From: Chloroflexota bacterium
Lineage (GTDB): Bacteria; Chloroflexota; Anaerolineae; Aggregatilineales; Aggregatilineaceae
Assembly: GCA_010092855.1 (NCBI GenBank)
Contig: JAADYV010000408.1
Location: 1-32,210 of the forward strand
DNA: 32,210 bases
Direction of reading: 5' to 3'
Shown here: positions 1-9,100 of the stretch, in pieces
Layout of the letters: every line of letters starts with the position of its first letter
Numbering within the stretch: position 1 is the first letter of the stretch
Translations under genes and position numbers: made by a program
Notes under the pieces: generated by a model
Told to the model about the DNA's origin: nothing
Databases searched by the model: none
Seen by the model: only the letters and a program-made list of their open reading frames with translations

Positions 1-2266
1 TGACGCCGTTGCTGACCGTCGTCGAAACCTGGAAGGCATCGAAGTCGATCATGCCACTGCTGACAAACAACTGGACCGTGTGATCTCCCGAACTGAGGTT
101 GGTGATGATGTGCTCCGATTGTGGCGCATCAACACCGGTGTATGTGATGGTGGAGTGCAGCTCGCCATCGACATAGACCGTGCCCGTGCCATAAGCCGGC
201 GACTGGGTGTAGAGCAGCGTGACTTCCTGGCCTTCAATGCTGAAACAGGCTTCGCTGCCCGGCAGTTGGGCCGTCAGGCTGCTGCCGCCAGAATAACTGA
301 TGTCGGAGGTTTCTGTCCACCCACCAGGGGTTCCATCGGCGAAGTAGGTGGCCACAACGTTGGCATTGTTACTCTCGTAGGACCCAGCACCGACGGAATC
401 GGCGAACGTGATGTTCAGAATCTCTTCTTCTTCCGGACGGAAGGCTTCTTGCTCCCACCGGTTCATAAGCACGATCTCGACCGAGTTGATTTCACCCGGG
501 TTGCCTGGCAACATCAGGTTATAGCCCGTGTTATCACTATCGAAGGCAATTCCGCTTGAGGGCGAACCGGCGATCCAATCTCCTTCGTTGATGCGGCCCC
601 ACACATACCCTAACCAGTTGATATTGGTGCGTTGGTAGTAGGGTGAGACTCCAGGCTCGTCAAAGCCGGGGTCGATGTAGGTATCCGTGTTTTCGTCCCA
701 GATGTGGGGTGACCAGCCGCCTGAACCATCGCCCCATAAGCCGAAGTCAAAGGGGACGGCGGCTTCGTTGAGAACTTCTACCCCGGCGATATGCAAGATG
801 GGACAGATGGGATCGGTGCCGGGGACCGTGAACATGTCTTGGATCGTGTCGAGCACGTCGTAGACGCCGTCACCGTCGCTCTCTCTCCAGCCCACCTGGG
901 CGCGCGCTGAGTCCGACAACCGGAATTCACGGTAGCCAGCCAGCATGTTATCGCCGGCCCGCATAGCGGAGGTTTCGGGGACGGGATTGTTGCGCTCACA
1001 ATTGGAGTGTTCGACCAGGAAGTAGCCGAGGATTTCATCGTTCTGGCAGCCCGCGTCGTTGGTAATATCGTAGTATTCATCCCCAGCGCCAAAGACATGG
1101 CCGACCATCTTGGCGATCAGCGCTTCGAGGTTACTCACGCCCAGGTCGCCGCCATCGTAGGTGACGGTGGCCCAAGGGCCGTTGAGCAACGCGCCCCCGG
1201 CTTTGCCGTCGCCATTAAATGCGCCGTCGGCGTCATTGCTGCTGTCCACCACGAACAACACCATACCCCAGTCCGTTTCCTGGCCGGGCGTGTTGCGGGC
1301 CTCGTTGGCCCAGTTGCGGATGGACGCCGCGCCACCGGGCGCAAACTCCTGGGCAACCTCGATCATCCACCCGTTTTGACCCTGGGCGATGCTGCCCTGG
1401 ATCGGCTCGGTCGTGACGGTAACCTTGTCGCGGTCGGCCTGGCTGCCTTCCAGCGGCGAGAAGTAGTTCACGTTCCAGGTCAGGAAAGCTGGAGGCCGGG
1501 ATTCACCGCCGGGGTTGGCGGGCGTGGTGGCCGCTGTCGACCACCAATCGAGCGCGCTGACCACTTCGGCTTTCACTTTGTCGATTTCACTCTGGGACCA
1601 GTTCTCGGTGCTGCCCTGGCTTTCGACGAAAACAACCTGGACCGTCACCGAGCCAACCATGTAGACGCTGGTGGCGTTGGGGCCTGGGGCGTCGTCCACC
1701 CGTGCTGGGCTGGACGAATCAGCGCTCGGAGTCGAGAGGTAGGTGCTGGTTCTGGCCTGGAAGTCGTCGGGCAGGGCGTCCAGGTCCAGCGTGGAGTCCG
1801 TGTTGGCGAGCTGGTTCCAAACCTGGGCGGCATCACGGTCAACGGGGTCGAGAAGCGCCAGGTCATCCTCCGACACCACATCCTCGTAGACGGCGCTAGC
1901 CCCAGCCAGGGTTAGATCACCTGGCGTCAGTTCATGCATACCCACCAGCAGGGTGTTGCCCTGCCGCACATAGACATAGCCGCCACCGCGCGTGATCGCG
2001 CGCTGCAGACTGTCCATGCGGTCCGGCTCGCTGATGACCAGGGCATTCATGGGAGCCAGGGCCGGACTGGATACGACGGATGGCGTGGAAGCGGCAGACA
2101 TGTCTGCTTCCTCGTAGGTGGTGGCAGCCTCAGCTTGTCCAGTGTAACCGGGGGCCGCCGGAATGCGCGACACCCAGTTCGGCGCAAAGGTCGTGACGAG
2201 TAGTGTCGCCAAGACCAGGCCGGTCACCAGGCTGTGGGCTACCTTGCGTAAACGGTGATTGCCCAT
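1..2266 (-). CDS. Large secreted protein, C-terminus outside window; degenerate metallopeptidase-like (zincin) domain
   Basis: Hand translation from ATG at 2266 (minus) has no stop to the left edge; absent from the ORF track, presumably because it lacks a stop. GGAGGT Shine-Dalgarno at 2275-2280. N-terminus MGNHRLRKVAHSLVTGLVLATLLVTTFAPNW is signal-peptide-like. Contains WGMVLFVVDSSNDADGAFNGDGKAGGALLNGPWATVTYDGG...LEALIAKMVGHVFGAGDEYYD...GWRESDGDGVYDVLDTI. Confidence 0.85.
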   Translation of the reverse strand, partial: MGNHRLRKVAHSLVTGLVLATLLVTTFAPNWVSRIPAAPGYTGQAEAATTYEEADMSAASTPSVVSSPALAPMNALVISEPDRMDSLQRAITRGGGYVYVRQGNTLLVGMHELTPGDLTLAGASAVYEDVVSEDDLALLDPVDRDAAQVWNQLANTDSTLDLDALPDDFQARTSTYLSTPSADSSSPARVDDAPGPNATSVYMVGSVTVQVVFVESQGSTENWSQSEIDKVKAEVVSALDWWSTAATTPANPGGESRPPAFLTWNVNYFSPLEGSQADRDKVTVTTEPIQGSIAQGQNGWMIEVAQEFAPGGAASIRNWANEARNTPGQETDWGMVLFVVDSSNDADGAFNGDGKAGGALLNGPWATVTYDGGDLGVSNLEALIAKMVGHVFGAGDEYYDITNDAGCQNDEILGYFLVEHSNCERNNPVPETSAMRAGDNMLAGYREFRLSDSARAQVGWRESDGDGVYDVLDTIQDMFTVPGTDPICPILHIAGVEVLNEAAVPFDFGLWGDGSGGWSPHIWDENTDTYIDPGFDEPGVSPYYQRTNINWLGYVWGRINEGDWIAGSPSSGIAFDSDNTGYNLMLPGNPGEINSVEIVLMNRWEQEAFRPEEEEILNITFADSVGAGSYESNNANVVATYFADGTPGGWTETSDISYSGGSSLTAQLPGSEACFSIEGQEVTLLYTQSPAYGTGTVYVDGELHSTITYTGVDAPQSEHIITNLSSGDHTVQLFVSSGMIDFDAFQVSTTVSNGV

Positions 2267-2445
2267 CGAAAGTAACCTCCAACACTCAACAGTAATTGTG
2301 CTCATGACAGACAGGCAGCGCGGTTGCCCTGCCTCGTTAGACTACTGCCTCTATGATAAACGGAATTCACTCGCAAAACCGTTGCAGATGGTAAGACGTC
2401 GCGCGGAAGATGGTTCTAATTTACAAATCTTAACATCTGCACCAC

Positions 2446-2493
2446 AAAAAACGCGCACTTGCTCTACCCTGGCTGGCGGTAGCAGGCGCGCGT
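2446..2493 (-). terminator. Rho-independent terminator downstream of the 2521..3627 gene
   Basis: On minus strand: ACGCGC...CTACC/GGTAG...GCGCGT imperfect stem (6 bp outer, 5 bp inner) followed by TTTTTT (2446-2451). Confidence 0.7.
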
Positions 2494-2520
2494 ACTATTA
2501 ACGCTGTCGGAGCCTCAGCC

Positions 2521-3627
2521 TTACCCCTCAGTCGTTTGTCCCGTGCTGGTGGGCTGGGCGGCTCCTTCTGATGGCGGCACTTCCCATGTCTGGCCCTCAA
2601 TCGCCAAGCCCGCTGCTTCCAACGCCTCGGTGACCTGTTCGGCGTCGGGGTCGATGTCGTTGAGGATGCTGTACGACAGCTCGTAGGCGTCGATCAACGC
2701 GGCGATGTTGTTCAGCGTCAGGCGAATATCTGTCGCGCGGAGTTTGTCCAGCGGAACCTTCGCTTCTTCTAGCGCTTCGCGCAGCGCGGTGGGAGCCTGG
2801 TTGTGCAGCGCCGAGATCAGCAGCATGCATGGTCCAACGATCTCGGCATGGCTGAGGTCACCGTTCACCTGGCTGGCCAGGATGCGCGCCAGGTAGTGTT
2901 CTCCACCGGCCCGCGCGCGGGTATGACCCAGTTGGTTGGAGAGTTGGACCGACATCATCATCAAGTGCAACAGCGTTTCCAGCGCGTCATGATTCCCCTG
3001 ACCGATAGCGCCCGCGCTTTTGATCGCTTGCGACGCCAGCCCTGCCGCGACGCTGGCCGCCCAGGGTGTGAAGCGCTGCTCGATGGGGTTTTTGCCTTTT
3101 TGTGCCGCGTGCCGCCAGTCCAGCAGGCCAGTTACAATCGCCAGCACATCCACGATACCCGCTCCCCGGCGGTTTTCGGGCGCGCCTTCCAGAATGCCCC
3201 AGTCGATCAAGATCTCACGAGCGGGGCCGGTTTCGTGCTCGACTAGCCGGGTGAGATTCTCTTCGTCTTCGCGTTCTTCAGTTTCCATCACCAGCGCCGT
3301 CGGAGTCAACATGGCGTCGCTGTCCAGCGTCGTGGGCACAATGATCAACGGCACATTGTTGCGCGCGGCAACGATTTTCCCGGCGTCAACGGGGGCGCCG
3401 CTGCCTACAGCATACACGGCCTGGACCTGGCTGGGGAGATTGTCGGCCAGGGAGTCGAACAAGTCCACGTCGTGCCGCGCGGGTTCGGCCTGGATGATGA
3501 TGGGGAGGTTTAGTTGGCTTCCATACACCGTCCACACGTTGTCGGTGGTCAGCAGCGCCACCGGACGGTTTTCTTCGATGGAACTCAGTTCTCGAAATGT
3601 AATATGGGGCAAAGGCCACACCGACAT
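2521..3627 (-). CDS. Glycerol-1-phosphate dehydrogenase / dehydroquinate synthase-like (AraM/EgsA-type) protein
   Basis: 368 aa; VPTTLDSDAMLT, GIVDVLAIVTGLLDWR (metal-ligand Asp context), GGEHYLARIL and LSHAEIVG (His-ligand contexts) resemble the G1PDH family. The GGGK NAD motif is altered (VGSGAPVDAGK). Confidence 0.75.
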   Translation of the reverse strand: MSVWPLPHITFRELSSIEENRPVALLTTDNVWTVYGSQLNLPIIIQAEPARHDVDLFDSLADNLPSQVQAVYAVGSGAPVDAGKIVAARNNVPLIIVPTTLDSDAMLTPTALVMETEEREDEENLTRLVEHETGPAREILIDWGILEGAPENRRGAGIVDVLAIVTGLLDWRHAAQKGKNPIEQRFTPWAASVAAGLASQAIKSAGAIGQGNHDALETLLHLMMMSVQLSNQLGHTRARAGGEHYLARILASQVNGDLSHAEIVGPCMLLISALHNQAPTALREALEEAKVPLDKLRATDIRLTLNNIAALIDAYELSYSILNDIDPDAEQVTEALEAAGLAIEGQTWEVPPSEGAAQPTSTGQTTEG

Positions 3628-3749
3628 GCCATTTTCTCCATTGTGATAGAGGTGCAGTATTCAACTCATACACGTTATCGTTGCGTTTGATTTTTGAACT
3701 AATGGTGTTAAGTGTAGTGCGAATTTGCTTTTACGTCCAGCGCAGGAAT

Positions 3750-3779
3750 TTTACGCTTTTAGCTCCCTTTCGTTATAAT
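3750..3779 (+). promoter_or_regulatory. Candidate sigma70-type promoter for the nucleoside ABC operon
   Basis: TTTACG (3750-3755), 18 nt spacer, TATAAT (3774-3779), about 150 nt upstream of the first permease start. Confidence 0.5.
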
Positions 3780-3928
3780 GGCGCGAATTCTCGTGCGCGC
3801 ATCCTTATTCTGTATGTTTTTTGGCCGCAATCATTTCTTAGTTCAGGCTGTGTTTGGCATTCGTGCTCAGACGTTCGCGATTCTGGAACAAAAATGTCAA
3901 CGCGATCTGGCGATATAAAGGATTTTTT

Positions 3929-5170
3929 ATGGCAACAACCTCACCTGCGGAGTCGGTGCCCGCTCCACCACGAGTCTCACTCTTCGATAGGCAATGGTGG
4001 TCTACGTTTCAAGGCGTTTTGATTCCCTTGTTGTCGGTATTGACGGCCATCATCGTCGGATCGATTCTGATTCTGCTGAACGGGCGCGATCCAATCACGG
4101 CCTTTGAAGAACTCATAAGAGGGGCCATGTTAGAGCCGCGCGGGGTGCGGCTGACGTTGGTCAAGATGACGCCGCTGGTCTTCTCTGGGCTGGCGGTGGC
4201 GTTTGCGCTCAAATGTGGGCTGTTCAACATCGGGGTCCAGGGTCAGTTGATTCTGGGATCGGTAGCCGCGGCCTGGATTGGATTTGCAGTAGAAGGGCTG
4301 CCACCCGTGCTGCATGTGTCGCTGGCGGTTATTGTTGCCGGGCTGGCGGGGGCGTTATGGGGGGCTATCCCCGGCGTGCTGAAAGCCTATGCCGACGCGC
4401 ACGAAGTGATCACCACCATCATGCTGAACGCGATTGCGATTCAGTTGGCAAGCTGGATGATTTCCCTGGGCAGCGAGGATGGCACGCTCAAACCCGGGCC
4501 ACTGGCGGCCAAAGACGTGCAGGACGCCATTCCCAGAACCCCAGAAATCCTGGACAGCGCCCGGTTACCCATGATCTACAAAATTCCGTTCGGGGTGCAG
4601 ATGCACGCTGGTGTGTTTTTGGCGATTATTGCCACTGTGGTGGTGATGTTTTTGCTCACCCGGACGACGTTTGGCTTCCAACTGCGCATGGTGGGCCACA
4701 ACCCAGCGGCGGCCAGGTATGCGGGCGTGAATGTCAAGCGTATGATGGTGCTCAGCATGGTGATTGCCGGATCGATGGGCGGCCTGGCGGGTGGCATGCA
4801 GACGTTGGGCGTCAACTTTGGCTATGAAGGCAACCAGAGCCTGGGCCTGGGGTTCGACGGCATTACCGTTTCGTTTTTGGCCGCGAACAATCCCCTTGGC
4901 ATCAATTTCTCGGCATTCCTGTTTGGGGCTATGGACGCTGGGGCGGGCAGTATGCAGAAAGAAGCCAAGGTGTCGCCAGAATTGCTGCAGGTGATCCAGG
5001 CCCTGGTTTTGATGTTTGTCGCCGCCGACCAGATCATTCGCCGCCTGTACCGGTTACGCACGGCAGACGAGCGACGCCGGCAACGCCTGGCGCGCCAACA
5101 CCGGGCAATTCGCCAACAGCAGGCCGGCCAGAGTAGTGAGTCCAGAGCGCGTGAAGAGGATGAACGATGA
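3929..5170 (+). CDS. ABC transporter permease, nucleoside/BMP-type (NupP/YufP-like)
   Basis: TPLVFSGLAVAFALKCGLFNIGVQGQLILG and AYADAHEVITTIMLNAIA are typical. ATG at 3929, preceded by AAAGGA, is preferred to the 3854 start in the ORF track. Confidence 0.88.
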   Translation: MATTSPAESVPAPPRVSLFDRQWWSTFQGVLIPLLSVLTAIIVGSILILLNGRDPITAFEELIRGAMLEPRGVRLTLVKMTPLVFSGLAVAFALKCGLFNIGVQGQLILGSVAAAWIGFAVEGLPPVLHVSLAVIVAGLAGALWGAIPGVLKAYADAHEVITTIMLNAIAIQLASWMISLGSEDGTLKPGPLAAKDVQDAIPRTPEILDSARLPMIYKIPFGVQMHAGVFLAIIATVVVMFLLTRTTFGFQLRMVGHNPAAARYAGVNVKRMMVLSMVIAGSMGGLAGGMQTLGVNFGYEGNQSLGLGFDGITVSFLAANNPLGINFSAFLFGAMDAGAGSMQKEAKVSPELLQVIQALVLMFVAADQIIRRLYRLRTADERRRQRLARQHRAIRQQQAGQSSESRAREEDER

Positions 5171-6180
5171 CAGAAGTTGATATTGGTGTCGCCCTGATTG
5201 CGACGATTGGTATCGGTATCCGTTTTTCGGTGCCGATTGCGTTAGGTGCGCTCAGCGGTATCTTTAGCGAGCGGTCTGGGGTGGTCAACATCGGCATCGA
5301 AGGCATGATGCTGATGGCCGCTTTCGTAGGTTTCATGGCCAATGTGACCCTGGCCCAACCGGATAATGCTGCCGTATTGCAGCATTCGTCGGTGCGCTTT
5401 GCACTGGCTATCGGGGCCGCGCTGTTGGCCGGTGGCTGTATGGGCCTGCTGCATGGCGTGCTGTCGATTCAATATAAGATCGACCAGATCATCAGTGGGA
5501 CCGTGATCAACATCCTGGCGCTGGGCTTGACCGGGTATTTTTACGACCCCGAGGCCACACTGCCGCAGGACGTCCAACCGCTGTTGCAGAAGTTCAAGAA
5601 CCCGTTTCCAGAGAGTTCGTCTGCCACACGGGAGCTGTTCCCCAACTTCACACTTAGTTTTCCAAATGATATTGGGCAAATCATTTTCGAAAAAGACCTT
5701 ATTACCTACCTGACCCTGGGCTTGATCGTTTTTGTGGGATGGGCGTTGTATAACACGACCTGGGGCTTGCGGACGCGCGCCATCGGCGAGAATCCGCGTG
5801 CTGCCGATACACTGGGGATCAACGTCTATCGCCTGCAATACACCAACCTGTTTATTGGGGGCATGATTGCAGGACTGGCCGGGGCCTTCCTGACGCTGGC
5901 GGCGGTCAGCCAATTTGAGCGCGGCATGACGACCGGGCGCGGCTTTATTGCGCTGGCCGTGATGATCTTTGGTAACTGGCGGCCTTCGGGGGCGGTGATG
6001 GGGGCGCTGCTGTTCGGGATGGCGCTGGCGCTACAAAACACGCTGCAGGGCTTTGGCGTCAATGTTCCACACCAGTTTGTGGGTATGTTGCCCTACGTGC
6101 TGACTATCGTAGTGCTGGCCGGGTTTGTGGGGCGCGTCCAACCGCCTGCGCACGCTGGCCGGGCCTATGAGCAGGAGTAG
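5167..6180 (+). CDS. ABC transporter permease, nucleoside/BMP-type (NupQ/YufQ-like)
   Basis: GALSGIFSERSGVVNIGIEGMMLMAAF, SIQYKIDQIISGTVINILALGLTGYF. Start overlaps the upstream stop (ATGA). Confidence 0.88.
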   Translation: MTEVDIGVALIATIGIGIRFSVPIALGALSGIFSERSGVVNIGIEGMMLMAAFVGFMANVTLAQPDNAAVLQHSSVRFALAIGAALLAGGCMGLLHGVLSIQYKIDQIISGTVINILALGLTGYFYDPEATLPQDVQPLLQKFKNPFPESSSATRELFPNFTLSFPNDIGQIIFEKDLITYLTLGLIVFVGWALYNTTWGLRTRAIGENPRAADTLGINVYRLQYTNLFIGGMIAGLAGAFLTLAAVSQFERGMTTGRGFIALAVMIFGNWRPSGAVMGALLFGMALALQNTLQGFGVNVPHQFVGMLPYVLTIVVLAGFVGRVQPPAHAGRAYEQE

Positions 6181-6185
6181 GCGCG

Positions 6186-9100
6186 ATGGCTGATCAATAC
6201 ACCAACCATTCCGGCCAAAACGCAGACCAGGCACCGGAGCGCGAGGTCGTGCTGGAAGTCGAAGGCCTGACCAAACGCTTCCCCGGCGTGCTGGCCAACA
6301 ACAATGTGAGCATGAAGCTGCACAAGGGTGAAATTCTGGCTCTGCTGGGCGAAAACGGAGCGGGCAAAAGCACGCTCATGAACATGATCTATGGACTGTA
6401 TCGCCCGGACGAAGGCGACATTTACCTCAAGGGGCAGCACGTCAACTTCACCAGCCCGCGCGAGGCCATCCACAGCGGGATCGGCATGGTACACCAGCAC
6501 TTCCAACTGGTCAACGTGATGACCGTGACGGACAACGTAGTGCTGGGCGAAGAAGCCGGAGTCGCCTACCAGGGCGGACAGCAGCGCCTTTTCCAATGGG
6601 TGTTACGCAATCTCCCCAGCCTGGCGATCCTCGCGGGGATTCTGTTGATTGGGGTCGTGCTGACGCTGTGGAACGAGGCGCTATATGTGCTGGGTGATGC
6701 TGCCGTAGACCTGTATGGATACCGGGGTAGCAAATCGACCGCCAGCGACTGGGAAATCGTGTGGGAACACTGGCAGGTCTTCCTGGCGTGCATGGTGGTG
6801 GGACCGCTAACAGCGTTTGCGGTACGGTTTCCCCCCTTGGCGCGTATGCTGTGGGGGCTTACGTGGCGGATTGGCTTGATCGCGGCGGCAGTGGTGATCG
6901 CCGGGCAGGTCGAGACGGTCACTGAGGTGGGCCTGATGAATCTCGGTTTGCGGCACAAGGTCGAGATCGTGAGCGACCCCAGTCCCAAAACCACGGATGA
7001 GGGATACGCGGTCAAGGCCGGGTATACGGGCCGGGGCCGGATCAACTTCAACTGGGACAGCGTGGAGCGCAAGACGGCAGAAGAGGAAGGCAGCCGGATT
7101 GAGCGCCTGGTCCGCACGGCGAAAGAGGAAATGGAACCCTACCGCGACGACGGTATTCCCGGATGGCTGCTGGATGCAATTGACGACTGGCCGCCGGTTG
7201 CCTACGCGCTGACGGTGGCGCTACTGCTGTTGGCGTTTGGCTGGCACGGGATGACGCGCTGGCGGGGAACGGCAGCGTTTCCTCGACAATTCGAGCAGCG
7301 CGATGTGGTACTGCTGGGTGGTTTGCTGGCGATCTATTCGCTGCTGGCGTGGAACAATCTGGACTCGGTTGGTACGCCAGCGCGCGTGGGGCTGCTGGCA
7401 GTCGTGACTGGCGGGATTGGTCTGGCCGGGTGGTTGACCTACCAACAGCGCAGAGCCACTCCCGATTATATCGGCCAACCGTCGCCGCTGGACACTACAA
7501 TTGACTTGATGCTCGATCTGGTGCGCACGGGGCTGCAGGTGGGCAATCTGCGGCTGGCGCGCAAACGGGTACGCGAACTCTCCCAGCGGTATGGTCTGGA
7601 AGTTGATCCGGATGCGGTAATCGAGAAACTGCCGGTGGGCACCCAGCAGCGCGTCGAAATCATTAAAGCGCTCTACCGCCAGGCCGACATTTTGATCCTG
7701 GACGAGCCGACTGCGGTCCTCACGCCGCAAGAAGGGCGCGAGTTGTTCAAGATCATGCGTGAACTGGCGTCGCAGGGCGTCTCGATCATCTTCATCACCC
7801 ACAAGCTAAAAGAGGTGTTCGAAGTCGCGACCGATATTGTCGTGATGCGGCACGGGCGCGTGGTGGGGCAAACCACACCCGACCAGGCTACCGAAACCTC
7901 GCTGGCGGCCATGATGGTGGGCCGCGAAGTGATCCTCCAGGTCGAAAAAGAACCAGCCCAGCCAACCCACCCCGTGTTGGAAGTGGGCGGCCTGGACGCC
8001 TTTAATGACCGGGGCGCACAGGCATTGCACGCGGTGAGTTTTGATGTGCGCGCGGGGGAAGTGCTGGGCGTGGCCGGGGTGCAGGGCAATGGCCAGACGG
8101 AACTGGTCGAGGTGCTAACCGGGCTGCGCGAGGCCACCGGTGGCTCGGTGCGCCTGTTGGGCAAGGAACTACAGCCCGACGTACAGCCGGATGGCGGTTG
8201 GCGGGCGCGGATCGGCGCTTTCCTGATCGACCTGGTCGTGTTAGCGTTTATGGCGTACCTTGTCACTGGCCTGGCCGAATACTTTGACAGCGATGTGTTT
8301 GGTGGTTCGCGCGTGCAATCCACTGCCACTGCTGTTGGGCTGATACTCTTGACTGCCGGGGCCTACTTCTTCTCTGGCTGGAGCATCAGCGGCAGCACGT
8401 TGGGCATGTCGTTCTTCGAACTCGAAGTCGTTGACCAGCACGATAAAAAGCCGCGCTTGCTGCGTATCAACCCGCGTTATGTGTGGGGTACGATCATCGG
8501 TGTGCCCGTGCTGCTGCTTTTCCTGGCGATAGTGGTTTCGCAGTCCGCCGCCGAAATGGTATGGCAGGGCATCGTGATACTGCTGCTCGCCAGCCTGGTA
8601 ATCGCAGCCGCAGGGATGGTTATCGTGCAGGCCCAATTGATGCTGCGCCGCAGCCTGGGTTGGTTTAAAACGGTTTTTGGGCTGCGCGTGATCCGGCACG
8701 AACGCATCACGCCGCGCAGCATCAAAAACCTGGGGGCCGGGCACGTCCCCGAAGACCGGCGGCGGCACGGCATGGTGTCGGTCTATTCAGTGGCCGACAA
8801 CCTGGTGCTCAACGACTTCTACGAGCGGCCCTATGCCTCGGCTCCCAACGGAACAGAAGCGCCTGGCGCGCTGCTGCGCTATCTGGTGTTGATGGGCACC
8901 ATTGTGGCCGGGTTGACGGCGCTGGCGGTAGGGGCATGGGATGCCTTCCTCTGGGAAACCGTATTGGATGCTTACTATATCCCGGAGATTTTCCGGGGCG
9001 TACCCTACGATTCCATCAAACTCGACGAGTACGCTGGCTACGGGGATGCCATGCAGTGGCCGTATGTGATCATGGTCGCCGGGCTGGTGGGGATGGAACT

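Noticed and set aside
1007-1915. 302-aa plus-strand ORF in the ORF track
   Set aside because: Antisense shadow of the continuous minus-strand CDS 1..2266, which has coherent protein features and a strong ribosome-binding site.
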